DNA of 64,000 bases from Burkholderiaceae bacterium (GTDB lineage Bacteria > Pseudomonadota > Gammaproteobacteria > Burkholderiales > Burkholderiaceae_C): NCBI GenBank assembly GCA_023954035.1, contig JAMLIT010000017.1:1-64000 (forward strand). The letters are read 5' to 3'. The notes beneath the pieces are model-generated. The model did no database searches. It saw only the letters and a list, made by a program, of their open reading frames with translations, and had not been told where the DNA came from. A program made the position numbers and the translations under genes. Numbering within the stretch: the stretch's first letter is position 1; every line of letters begins with the position of its first letter. Below are positions 26,679-36,822 of this stretch, one piece after another.

Positions 26679-27356
26679 ATGAGCGATTCGAGAAAGTACA
26701 AGCCACCCCAACGGAGCAAGGCAGATGAAGCGCATGCTCTGGCGAAAGCGGGGATTTCAGGCGTACCCGTGGTGGGCGGTCCACTCACCGAGTTGTTTCA
26801 GCGAATCGTTCAACCGCCCTTGGACAAAAGGCGCGATGCATGGATGCATGAAGTTGCGGCAGGACTGCTTGCTCTTGAAAACAAGGGATTGGATCTCTCT
26901 GGCCTGCAGCAAAACGAAGAGTTCATTTCCGCAGTCATGCATGCGTCGCAGGCTGCGCTAAGAACGCACCAAACGGAAAAGCTCCAAGCCCTTCGCAACG
27001 CCATCATCAACATTGCAAGCGGTGCCGGGCCGGAGGAGACGACGCAATATCTCCTGCTTGGATATGTGGACGAACTGACCGAAATGCATCTGCGACTGTT
27101 GAAGGCAGCACAGGCACCCACCCCGCCGCCGACTATGAGCATGGGAGGACTGGGGACCGTTCTTGCGCACTGCGTCCCTCAACTTCAAGGCAAAACCGAT
27201 TTGCTGGGCCAGCTCTGGCGCGGTCTTCATGATCGCGGCCTGGTTGTCTCGGAAAGACTCAACATGACCATTTCGGGCAGCAGTCTTAGTGAACGACAGA
27301 CGACCGGTCTTGGCAATCAACTCCTCGAACTTATCGAAGCCCAACCACTGGCCTGA
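26679..27356 (+). CDS. Unrecognised cargo gene beside the integrase
   Basis: A 225-residue protein with a strong AAGGAGGAAACC ribosome-binding site, the only plus-strand gene of the island. Residues 25-60 read GISGVPVVGGPLTELFQRIV then QPPLDKRRDAWMHEVAAGL, followed by a helical middle (HQTEKLQALRNAIINIASG) and a C-terminal domain rich in Gln/Leu. No signal peptide or clear membrane helix. By eye its base composition is lower in G+C than its neighbours. I recall similar N-termini in uncharacterised bacterial proteins, but no function is known to me. Its site, between integrase and element operon, is where satellites carry accessory, often anti-phage, genes. Confidence 0.7.
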   Translation: MSDSRKYKPPQRSKADEAHALAKAGISGVPVVGGPLTELFQRIVQPPLDKRRDAWMHEVAAGLLALENKGLDLSGLQQNEEFISAVMHASQAALRTHQTEKLQALRNAIINIASGAGPEETTQYLLLGYVDELTEMHLRLLKAAQAPTPPPTMSMGGLGTVLAHCVPQLQGKTDLLGQLWRGLHDRGLVVSERLNMTISGSSLSERQTTGLGNQLLELIEAQPLA

Positions 27357-28577
27357 TCAGGCTGCCCGGGGCGCCAGCGCCATCACATCGGTACCCCTTC
27401 GCAGCTTGTCCAGGTGGTTCGCCCAGTCGCACATCATCATGCGCCGCTCTTTTAAGTACAGGGCATGGTTGTAGGCCGCGCTCACCTCGTTGCGCTCCTG
27501 GTGGGCCAGCTGCAGCTCAATGGCGTGGTGTGCATAGCCCTGCTCATGCAGGATCGTGGACGCCATGCCCCGAAACCCGTGGCCCGTCATGCGCCCCTTG
27601 TAGCCCATGCGCTCCAGGGCTTTCAGGATGGTGTTGTTGCTCATGGGCTTGGCATGGTCGCGCTCGCCAGGGAACAGCAGCTCGCGCCCACCTGAGAGGG
27701 TGTGCAACACCTTCAGCACCTCCACCGCCTGCGGCGACAGGGGCACGATGTGAGGGGTTTTCATCTTCATGCGCTCGGGCGGGATTCGCCACTCGGCGGC
27801 CTGCAGGTCAAACTCTGCCCACCGTGCCGCGATCAGCTCGGTGGTACGCACAAACGTGAGCGCCATCAACTGCATGGCCAGGCGCGTGTAGGGCCCGCCC
27901 TGGTACGCCTCGATCTTGCGTAGCAGCTCGGGCAGATCCTTTTCACCCAGGCGGGCGTAGTTCTCTTTCCTGCGGCTCTTGAGGGTGTCGCTGGGCTTCA
28001 CATCGGTGGCGGGGTTGCGCTCGATCAGGTCATGAGCCACGGCGTAGCGCAGAATCTGCCCGCTCATCTGCAGAACCCGGTGCGCCAGGTCGATAGCACC
28101 ACGGCCTTGAACTGCTTTTGCCATGTGGGTGAGGTGCTTTGCTGTCACGGCACCGATGGGCAGCGCGCCCAAGGCGGGGAAAACGTCGCTTTCCAGGCGC
28201 CGGATGGCGTAGTCGGCATGCCGTGGGCTTTTGCCGTCGCGCCAGTGGTCCCACCACAGCCTGGCCACAGCCTCGAAGGTGTTCGCCTGGTTGACTGCCA
28301 CGGCCATCTTGGCATCGCGCCGGAGCTGTCCGGGGTCGGTACCGTCTTTCAGCAGCTTGCGGGCCTCGTCGCGCGCCTCCCGCGCCTGCGCCAGGGTCAC
28401 CTCGGGATAGACACCCAAGGCCAGACGCTTTTCCTTGCCCGCGTAGCGGTACTTCCAGCGCCAGTATTTGCCCGCAGGAGTCACCTCCAGGTAAAGGCCC
28501 TTTTCGTCCGCGAGACGCTCGCGAGGCTTGCCTGGTGGGCAAGCGGCTTTCTTGCACGCGGTGTCGGTCAGTGGCAT
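27357..28577 (-). CDS. P4-type tyrosine recombinase integrase
   Basis: A 406-residue integrase starting at MPLTDTACKKAACPP. It has the N-terminal arm-binding DUF4102 domain (GKPRERLADEKGLYLEVTP, LALGVYPEVTLAQAREARDE), a SAM-like core and a complete catalytic domain: LTFVRTTELIAARWAEFD (first Arg), HGFRGMAS (HxxR), LAHQERNEV and AAYNHALYLKERR (nucleophilic Tyr). It appears intact. It ends back-to-back with the cargo gene and starts 176 bases from the 3' end of tRNA-Ser, the usual position for an integrase that targets a tRNA gene. Confidence 0.95.
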   Translation of the reverse strand: MPLTDTACKKAACPPGKPRERLADEKGLYLEVTPAGKYWRWKYRYAGKEKRLALGVYPEVTLAQAREARDEARKLLKDGTDPGQLRRDAKMAVAVNQANTFEAVARLWWDHWRDGKSPRHADYAIRRLESDVFPALGALPIGAVTAKHLTHMAKAVQGRGAIDLAHRVLQMSGQILRYAVAHDLIERNPATDVKPSDTLKSRRKENYARLGEKDLPELLRKIEAYQGGPYTRLAMQLMALTFVRTTELIAARWAEFDLQAAEWRIPPERMKMKTPHIVPLSPQAVEVLKVLHTLSGGRELLFPGERDHAKPMSNNTILKALERMGYKGRMTGHGFRGMASTILHEQGYAHHAIELQLAHQERNEVSAAYNHALYLKERRMMMCDWANHLDKLRRGTDVMALAPRAA

Positions 28578-28580
28578 TTT

Positions 28581-28638
28581 GGGGGCATTTTTTAGGGGGC
28601 ACCGGAAAACCCGGAAAAGTGCCCCCAAGTGTGCCCCC
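28581..28638. repeat. Arm-type TGCCCCC repeats at the right end of the island
   Basis: Two direct copies of TGCCCCC (28620, 28632; 12-base spacing) and two inverted copies GGGGGCA (28581, 28595) sit just upstream of the integrase start. The left end has two direct copies with the same spacing (19076, 19088). Confidence 0.65.
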
Positions 28639-28686
28639 AAAAAGTTGAGGCTTCAACAGGACGGAAGCGGACACAACAGGACAAAA

Positions 28687-28719
28687 AAAACCCCGCTGCC
28701 CTATGGGGAGCGGGGTTTT
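28687..28719. terminator. Bidirectional rho-independent terminator between island and tRNA-Ser
   Basis: AAAACCCCGCT / AGCGGGGTTTT, perfect 11-bp arms with an 11-base loop, flanked by A-tract and T-tract. It lies between the tRNA 3' end and the integrase gene and could end the tRNA transcript. Confidence 0.85.
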
Positions 28720-28752
28720 AGTGAACTGTAGCGCTCTGTAGTGGAGCTAATC

Positions 28753-28843
<91 letters not shown>

Positions 28844-28880
28844 GCTCGAAGCCTGCGATTCTAGCAGCACATTTCTTGAC

Positions 28881-28967
28881 TCACGGCATCAAAGCCTGGA
28901 TGCCGCCCATGTACGGTCGCAGCACCTCAGGGACTGCCACGCAGCCGTCTGCCTGCTGGTAGTTTTG
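28881..28967 (-). pseudogene. 3' fragment of a second seryl-tRNA synthetase gene
   Basis: The minus strand reads QNYQQADGCVAVPEVLRPYM followed by GGIQALMP and a stop. This matches the SerS C-terminus and aligns with the end of the intact serS next door ([20 protein letters not shown] then GAVSELAPA). About 28 codons remain, with no upstream serS-like frame. It is a different SerS lineage, not a copy of the neighbour, since residues differ throughout. Confidence 0.8.
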
Positions 28968-29029
28968 GTTCCGGCGCGTTGCGCTTGACTTTGGCTCTGC
29001 GCAAGTGAGCCTGCACTGAACCCATCCGC

Positions 29030-31125
<2,096 letters not shown>

Positions 31126-31192
31126 AATTTCAAGGCAAATAAGGCGCTAGCGCTTATTCCATAAGCGCTAGTAGCTATAAAATCAATAGCTA
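31126..31192. repeat. Dispersed intergenic repeat (GCGCTAGCGC / TAGCTAT family)
   Basis: Contains AAGGCGCTAGCGCTTATTCC, ATAAGCGCTAGTAGCTAT and AATCAATAGCTATCAG, forming nested inverted repeats. It lies between the convergent CBS gene and ispH and may act as a bidirectional transcript-end structure. Confidence 0.65.
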
Positions 31193-32161
31193 TCAGCCTT
31201 CTTCGCCACCCGATGGCGCCACGCCATCCATGCGCAGGCCCTTGGGCAGCGGGAATTTGATGGATTCCTCGATGCCGCTGAGCGTGCGCACCGACACTGC
31301 GCCCAGCGTTTTCACGCGCTCTATCACTTCGGCGACCAGCACTTCGGGCGCAGAGGCGCCGGCTGTCAGGCCCACGCGGGCGATGCCGGCAAACCACGCG
31401 GGCCGCAGCTCGTCGGCGCTGTCGACCATATAGGCCGTGGTGCCCAGGCGCTCGGCCAATTCGCGCAAGCGGTTGCTGTTGGAGCTGGTCGGGCTGCCGA
31501 CGACGATCACCAGGTCCACCTGCCCGCTCATCAGCTTGACGGCGTCTTGCCGGTTTTGCGTGGCATAGCAGATGTCCTGCTGCTTGGGCTCGCGCACCTG
31601 CGGGAAACGCGCGCGCACGGCGGCCATGATTTCGGCGGCATCGTCCACGGACAGCGTGGTCTGCGTGACCACGGCGAGCTTGTCGCTCTGCGCCGGCTGC
31701 ACGCGCGCCACGTCCGCCACGTCTTCCACCAGATGGATGCCACCGTCGAGCTGGCCCAGCGTGCCTTCCACCTCTGGGTGGCCTTTGTGGCCAATCATGA
31801 TGAATTCGTAGCCCTCTTGGGCGAGCTTGGCGACTTCGACGTGCACCTTGCTGACCAGCGGGCAGGTGGCATCGAAGATATGAAAGCCGCGCGCCTTGGC
31901 TTCGTTCTGCACCGCCTTGCTGACACCGTGGGCACTGAAGATCAGCGTGGCGCCGGGCGGCACGTCGGCAAGCTCTTCGATGAAGATCGCGCCCTTGGCC
32001 TTGAGGTCGTTCACCACGTAGGTGTTGTGCACGATTTCGTGGCGCACGTAGATGGGCGCGCCGAACTTGGCCAGCGCCCGCTCGACGATCTCGATCGCCC
32101 GGTCCACCCCGGCGCAGAAGCCCCGCGGCTCGGCGAGCAGCACTTCCTGCGGTTGCTTCAC
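31193..32161 (-). CDS. ispH: 4-hydroxy-3-methylbut-2-enyl diphosphate reductase
   Basis: A 322-residue IspH/LytB. The three iron-sulfur cysteines are in [22 protein letters not shown] and [23 protein letters not shown] contexts; the HEIVHN and SAHGVS histidine motifs and the Glu of the TQTTLS region are present. Last step of the non-mevalonate isoprenoid pathway, making IPP and DMAPP. The start is GTG, overlapping the fkpB stop as GTGA. The fkpB-ispH pairing is classical in proteobacteria. Confidence 0.96.
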   Translation of the reverse strand: MKQPQEVLLAEPRGFCAGVDRAIEIVERALAKFGAPIYVRHEIVHNTYVVNDLKAKGAIFIEELADVPPGATLIFSAHGVSKAVQNEAKARGFHIFDATCPLVSKVHVEVAKLAQEGYEFIMIGHKGHPEVEGTLGQLDGGIHLVEDVADVARVQPAQSDKLAVVTQTTLSVDDAAEIMAAVRARFPQVREPKQQDICYATQNRQDAVKLMSGQVDLVIVVGSPTSSNSNRLRELAERLGTTAYMVDSADELRPAWFAGIARVGLTAGASAPEVLVAEVIERVKTLGAVSVRTLSGIEESIKFPLPKGLRMDGVAPSGGEEG

Positions 32162-32610
32162 AGCACGCCAATCACGTGGGCTTCGAAGCTCACTGCGCGG
32201 CCGGCCAGCGGGTGGTTGAAATCGACCAGCAGCGCCCGTGCGTCGCCCTCTTTGCCCACGCGCACGACGGCGCCGGCGTAGGTGCCGTGGCCATCGGGCG
32301 TGGGGAATTCCACCACCTCGCCCACGTGGTATTCCTCGTCCGGGTCGGCCAGGGCGTCGAGCAGTTTGCCAGGCACCCATTGCTGCATCTCGGGGTTGCG
32401 CTCGCCAAAGGCTTCGCCAGGCGCCAGCTCGAACGTCGCACGCCCGCCCTCCTCCATGCCCAGCAGGCGGGCCTCCAGCGCGGGCGAGAGCTCGCTGTTG
32501 CCCAGCGTGAGCGTGGCGGGCTTGTCTTCAAAGGTATTGATGACGTCGCCCACTGGCCCGGCCAGCCGATAGTGCAGGGTAAGAAAGGAACCTTGTTGAA
32601 CGGTAGCCAT
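32158..32610 (-). CDS. fkpB: FKBP-type peptidyl-prolyl isomerase, SlpA/FkpB type
   Basis: A 150-residue protein with the SlpA/SlyD-like FKBP fold and inserted flap ([56 protein letters not shown]). The NHPLAG motif is diagnostic. It assists folding in the cytosol and precedes ispH with a four-base overlap. No His-rich metal-binding tail, so FkpB rather than SlyD. Confidence 0.93.
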   Translation of the reverse strand: MATVQQGSFLTLHYRLAGPVGDVINTFEDKPATLTLGNSELSPALEARLLGMEEGGRATFELAPGEAFGERNPEMQQWVPGKLLDALADPDEEYHVGEVVEFPTPDGHGTYAGAVVRVGKEGDARALLVDFNHPLAGRAVSFEAHVIGVL

Positions 32611-32676
32611 GCGTGCCTCTATAAACTGGCTGCATTTTAGGATTCCTGGAATTTCCCTTCGGGAAAATACCCATCC

Positions 32677-33390
32677 ATGCCTCTCAAAGACCTGCCCACC
32701 GACGCCCGCCCGCGCGAAAAATTGCTCGCGCGTGGCCCTGGCGCGCTCAGCGATGCCGAACTTCTGGCCTTGCTGCTGCGCACCGGTATCGTCGGCAAGG
32801 GCGTGCTGCAGCTTGCCGAGGAGCTGCTGGACGCGCCGCGCACCTGCCCGCAGAGCAAGCGCCCCGCGGGTGGTTTTGGCGGCATTTCCGGCCTGCTCAA
32901 CGCCAGCATGGCCGACCTCTCGCGCATCAAAGGCCTGGGCCCGGCCAAGCGCGCCGAGCTGGTGGCCGTGCTGGAACTCGCCCGGCGCGCCCTGGCGCAG
33001 CAACTGCGCGAGCGCAAAGTCTTCGATTCGCCCGACACCGTCGGTCACTACCTGCAACTGCAGTTGGCCAACAAGGGCCACGAAGTGTTTGCCGTGCTGT
33101 TCCTCGACAGCCAGCACCGGCTGATTGCCCTCGAAGAGCTGTTCCGGGGCACGCTGACCCAAACCAGCGTCTACCCGCGCGAAGTGGTGCTGCGCGCGCT
33201 TCACTTTCAGGCAGCCGCCGTGGTGCTGGCGCACAACCACCCCAGCGGCAGCGTGCAACCGAGCCGCGCCGACGAGGTCCTGACGCAAACGCTCAAGAGC
33301 GCGCTGGCGCTGGTGGACGTGCGCGTGCTCGACCACGTCATCGTCGCGCACGGCCAGTGGCTGTCGATGGCGGCCAAGGGGTTGGTGTGA
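32677..33390 (+). CDS. radC: RadC-family protein (chromosomal)
   Basis: A 237-residue full-length RadC with N-terminal helix-hairpin-helix region ([43 protein letters not shown]) and JAMM domain ([17 protein letters not shown]). Its historic link to DNA repair is doubtful; activity unknown. It diverges from fkpB and overlaps the Smr gene. Its C-terminal half is very similar to the island's radC-like protein. Confidence 0.93.
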   Translation: MPLKDLPTDARPREKLLARGPGALSDAELLALLLRTGIVGKGVLQLAEELLDAPRTCPQSKRPAGGFGGISGLLNASMADLSRIKGLGPAKRAELVAVLELARRALAQQLRERKVFDSPDTVGHYLQLQLANKGHEVFAVLFLDSQHRLIALEELFRGTLTQTSVYPREVVLRALHFQAAAVVLAHNHPSGSVQPSRADEVLTQTLKSALALVDVRVLDHVIVAHGQWLSMAAKGLV

Positions 33391-34046
33391 GCCAGGCGGG
33401 CGAGCGCTTTTTCGGGCTGGCATCGCTTGGCCCCCTGGCGCGCCGCCTGCGCGAGCAGCAGGCGCTGCGCGCGCTAGAGGAGCAGGCCGCACGCGAAGCC
33501 GCCGCCCGGCGCGAGGCCGAGCGCCAGCTGTTTGCGCGCAGCGTGGGCGCCGTCACCGCGCTGCGCTGGCACAACCGCGCGCACCCCGAGCCCGATCTGC
33601 CCGAACCCCTGCCGCTGCAGCACTGGCTGGACGAAGCCCGCGTGCTGCGCGAGGCCATGAGCGACGAATTCGACGTCAGCACCTTGCTCGACACCGACGA
33701 CCAGCTCAGCTTTCGCCGCCCCGGCATCGGCACCGACGTGACGGCCCGCCTGCGCGCGGGCCACTGGAGCATTCAGCGCCAGCTTGACCTGCACGGCCTG
33801 CGCACGGACGACGCGCGCGAAGCCCTTGGCGCGTTCATCCGCAGCGCCCACAAGGCCGGCCTGCGCTGCGTGCGCGTGGTGCATGGCAAGGGCCTGGGTT
33901 CACCGGGCAAAACGCCGGTGCTCAAGGGCCGTGTGCAGCGCTGGCTGGTGCAAAAGCGGGAGGTGCTGGCCTTCGTGCAGGCGAAACCCGCGGAGGGCGG
34001 CGCCGGCGCGCTGGTGGTGCTGCTGATTCAGGCCAGGCGCTATTGA
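33387..34046 (+). CDS. Smr-domain (MutS2 C-terminal-like) protein
   Basis: A 219-residue protein. GTG at 33387 overlaps the radC stop as GTGA; an ATG 30 bases earlier inside radC is the alternative. The C-terminal 85 residues are an Smr domain ([39 protein letters not shown]) with the LDxHG and HGxG motifs associated with nuclease activity. The N-terminal half is Arg/Ala-rich. Stand-alone Smr proteins are probable DNA/RNA endonucleases; target unknown. Confidence 0.88.
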   Translation: MSQAGERFFGLASLGPLARRLREQQALRALEEQAAREAAARREAERQLFARSVGAVTALRWHNRAHPEPDLPEPLPLQHWLDEARVLREAMSDEFDVSTLLDTDDQLSFRRPGIGTDVTARLRAGHWSIQRQLDLHGLRTDDAREALGAFIRSAHKAGLRCVRVVHGKGLGSPGKTPVLKGRVQRWLVQKREVLAFVQAKPAEGGAGALVVLLIQARRY

Positions 34047-34218
34047 GGCCAATGTCGCGAGTTGGAATGTCGCTTCAGAGATCTGCCAAATCACCGCGAT
34101 GCCGCGTTGCCCATCCGCGCGATAGCTCCGGCTTTCGTTGTGGTGTGCGCCTTGCAATCGTTTTGCGTGGTCCGGCGTCTTCCACGCTGGGGGCCTGCGC
34201 CAGGGCAGCGCTGAACGT

Positions 34219-34569
34219 TCAGACCCGCAGTGCGCGCTGTGACAAATGCTCCATTTGGGCGGTTGCCTGAATCGTCAACCGGTGCTCCACACCCGGCCGC
34301 GGAAAGATGGCCGCCGCAAGCCTGCGCACGCGCTCCAGTTGCTCGTTGGATGCATCCGCCAGCAGGGCAACCACCAGGTTTTCCAGTGCAATCACGCGGA
34401 TTTGCAGTTGCACCAACTCGGCGTTGCTCAGCGGCGGCACGATATCGTCGGGGTTTTCCGGCCCACCGGTGGCGGCGCCCGGCAGGTGCCCGCCTTCGTT
34501 GTCCCAGCGCGAAAGCGACTTTCGCAAGAGCCGTTCGCGTTCCAGATTGTTTGATGCAGGCTGCGGCAT
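34219..34569 (-). CDS. Conserved hypothetical protein
   Basis: A 116-residue protein starting at MPQPASNNLERERLLRK. The C-terminal half is helical (NAELVQLQIRVIALENLVVALLADASNEQLERV, shown here only in outline), resembling a short coiled coil. No domain or signal recognised. It lies divergent from the CBS gene at 34721. Confidence 0.6.
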   Translation of the reverse strand: MPQPASNNLERERLLRKSLSRWDNEGGHLPGAATGGPENPDDIVPPLSNAELVQLQIRVIALENLVVALLADASNEQLERVRRLAAAIFPRPGVEHRLTIQATAQMEHLSQRALRV

Positions 34570-34720
34570 AGGCTGACTTTCAAAAAGCGGCAGGACTCCC
34601 TGGGCCCTCCATTCTGGCGGCACAACCGCATCCCTGCACCCTTTGTAGAGCGGGATGCGCGGTTCTCCTACAAGGTGGCGCCCGCCTGGCCCGGAGAATG
34701 AGGCGACAGGAGAGGCGCCA

Positions 34721-35173
34721 ATGGATACCTTGCGCGTTGCGAGTCTCGGCGCCACCGCGCGCTCGCGGCTTGCCACCGTACCGCGGCAGGCACTGCTTTT
34801 GGAGGCAGCGCAATGTCTTTCCGAGACGCATATTGGCCTGGTAGTGGTGTGCGCGGCGGACGGCGGGATGTGCGGCGTCATTGGCAAAAGCGACATCGTC
34901 CGGCAGATCGGGCATTGCGCCGGCAGTGCTTGCCATACGCTGGCGAGCGATCTGATGACGAAGGATGTCCTCTCCTGCCAACCCACGGATCTGTTGTCGG
35001 ACGTGCTGGCCTTGATGCACAAGCACGGCCTGGTGCATGTGCCGGTGCTCGACTCCGGGCGCTGCCCGGTGGGTGTGGTCAATGCCCGCGACGCCCTGCG
35101 CGCCTTGGTCGCCCAAGGGCAGTACGAGCAGGCCCTGCTGTTCGATTACGTCATGGGTGTGGGTTACCACTGA
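34721..35173 (+). CDS. Two-CBS-domain protein upstream of sdhC
   Basis: A 150-residue protein starting at MDTLRVASLGATARS after an AGGAGAGG ribosome-binding site. It is almost entirely a CBS pair (GVIGKSDIVRQIG, SDLMTKDVLSCQPTDLLSDV, HVPVLDSGRCPVGVVNARDALRAL). Nucleotide-binding regulatory modules of this type often respond to energy state. It ends seven bases before the sdhC start, so it is probably co-transcribed. Confidence 0.85.
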   Translation: MDTLRVASLGATARSRLATVPRQALLLEAAQCLSETHIGLVVVCAADGGMCGVIGKSDIVRQIGHCAGSACHTLASDLMTKDVLSCQPTDLLSDVLALMHKHGLVHVPVLDSGRCPVGVVNARDALRALVAQGQYEQALLFDYVMGVGYH

Positions 35174-35180
35174 CTCCATC

Positions 35181-35573
35181 GTGTCCAAAACTGTCCGCAC
35201 CCTCCGCTCGCGCCCTGTGTTTTTGAACCTGGCGCAAATCACCCTGCCGGTGGGCGCCGTCACATCGATTCTTCACCGGTTGAGCGGCGTCCTGTTGGCC
35301 ACCGGGGTGCCGGCACTGCTGTACCTGCTGCAGCGCTCCCTGGGCGACGAAACAGATTTCGCGGACACCACGGCTTTGCTGCGGCAGCCTCTGGTGAAGA
35401 TCTTTCTGATTGCGCTGGCCTGGGCGCTGGCGCACCACATGCTGGCGGGCGTGCGCCACATGCTGACCGACATCGACGTCGGCTCAAGTCTGGGCAAGGC
35501 GCGGCGCAGTGCCTGGGGCGTGAACCTCGCGGCCCTGGCCATCGCGGTGCTTGCGGCAGGAGCGATCCTGTGA
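35181..35573 (+). CDS. sdhC: Succinate dehydrogenase cytochrome b556 subunit
   Basis: A 130-residue membrane protein starting at GTG 35181. The SdhC signature SRPVFLNLAQITLPVGAVTS, then HRLSGVLLATG, includes the quinone-site Ser and Arg. LAHHMLAGVRHMLTDI carries the haem-ligand His. Three hydrophobic helices. Overlaps sdhD by four bases. Confidence 0.92.
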   Translation: MSKTVRTLRSRPVFLNLAQITLPVGAVTSILHRLSGVLLATGVPALLYLLQRSLGDETDFADTTALLRQPLVKIFLIALAWALAHHMLAGVRHMLTDIDVGSSLGKARRSAWGVNLAALAIAVLAAGAIL

Positions 35574-35908
35574 AGCGCGGACCGACTGGTCTGCCGGCCT
35601 GGCTGGTGCAACGCGCGGGCGCCTTGTACCTGCTGCTGTTTCTGGTCTTCGTGCTCGCTTCGTTCGCGCTGGCACCGCCGCACAGCCGCGCCCAGTGGTT
35701 GCAGTGGCTGGCGCACCCGGCGATGCGCTGGGCGCTGGCCATCTTTTTTGTGGCACTGCTGGCGCACATGTGGGTGGGCTTGCGCGATGTGCTGCTCGAC
35801 TACGGCAAGCCCGTGCGCATTCGCCCCTACCTGCTCGCCGCACTCGCTGCAGGGCTCTGCGCCTTGGGGGTGTGGGCTACCTTCATTTTGCTGCGCATCC
35901 CGACCTGA
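35570..35908 (+). CDS. sdhD: Succinate dehydrogenase hydrophobic membrane anchor subunit
   Basis: A 112-residue protein with three hydrophobic helices. AWLVQRAGALYLLLF and HMWVGLRDVLLDYGKPVRIRPY carry the conserved His and Asp-Tyr pair of SdhD (haem and quinone site). With SdhC it anchors the complex. Normally sdhA follows; here the next gene is sdhB after 54 bases. Confidence 0.92.
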   Translation: MKRGPTGLPAWLVQRAGALYLLLFLVFVLASFALAPPHSRAQWLQWLAHPAMRWALAIFFVALLAHMWVGLRDVLLDYGKPVRIRPYLLAALAAGLCALGVWATFILLRIPT

Positions 35909-35962
35909 AGTCCTGCTTTCCCATTCAACGCCAACGCCCTTGACTAGGGCCAGAGAGGCCCC

Positions 35963-36700
35963 ATGCGATTTTCCATTTCGCGCTACGACCCAGATCGGGA
36001 CGAAGGCCCTCGGCTGCAGCATTACGACATCGATTTGCAAGACAGCGACCGCATGCTGCTGGACGTGCTGCTGCGGATCAAGGAGCAGGACCAAAGCCTG
36101 TCCATGCGCAAGTCGTGCCGCGAAGGCGTGTGCGGCTCGGACGCCATGAACATCAACGGCCGCAACGGCCTGGCCTGCATCACCCGCGTGCGCGACCTCA
36201 CGGAGCCTGTCGTGCTGAGGCCGCTGCCGGGCTTTCCCATCGTCCGCGACCTGGTGGTGGACATGACGCAGTTCTTCAAGCAATACCACTCGATTCGCCC
36301 CTACCTCATCAACGACGAGCCGCCTCCCGAACGTGAACGCCTGCAGTCGCCCGCCGAGCGCGAAAAACTCAATGGCGCGTATGAGTGCATTCTGTGCGCC
36401 TGCTGCAGCAGCCAATGCCCCTCGTTCTGGTGGAACCCCGACAAGTTCGTCGGGCCGGCGGGACTGATCCAGGCCTACCGCTTCATCTTTGATAGCCGCG
36501 ATCAGGCCACAGAGGAACGATTGGACGACCTGAACGACGCTTACCGGCTGTTTCGCTGCCGCACCATCATGAATTGCTCGGAGGTCTGCCCCAAGGGCCT
36601 TGAGCCCTCGCACGCGATAGAGCGGGTGCGGCTCAAAATGATCAAAAAAGAGGGCGACAGCGGCCCGCTGCCAACGCATCCGGTGCGTCCGGTAACCTGA
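35963..36700 (+). CDS. sdhB: Succinate dehydrogenase iron-sulfur subunit
   Basis: A 245-residue protein, normal length. The [2Fe-2S] cysteines lie in KSCREGVCGSDAMNINGRNGLAC split by the usual spacing. The [4Fe-4S] and [3Fe-4S] ligands lie in CILCACCSSQCPSFWW and CRTIMNCSEVCPKGL. It transfers electrons from the SdhA flavin to quinone. The flavoprotein gene sdhA is absent from its usual place before sdhB, and sdhE and gltA do not follow. Confidence 0.95.
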   Translation: MRFSISRYDPDRDEGPRLQHYDIDLQDSDRMLLDVLLRIKEQDQSLSMRKSCREGVCGSDAMNINGRNGLACITRVRDLTEPVVLRPLPGFPIVRDLVVDMTQFFKQYHSIRPYLINDEPPPERERLQSPAEREKLNGAYECILCACCSSQCPSFWWNPDKFVGPAGLIQAYRFIFDSRDQATEERLDDLNDAYRLFRCRTIMNCSEVCPKGLEPSHAIERVRLKMIKKEGDSGPLPTHPVRPVT

Positions 36701-36822
36701 GCAACGCATCCAGCCAGCTGGCGTTTTTTCGCGACACTGCTAGGGCGCCCCCAAGCCAGTTCCCGCGCACGGGGCGTCGATACGGCACAGCGTGTGTCCC
36801 CAGCAAATTCCCCGCAAGCCGT

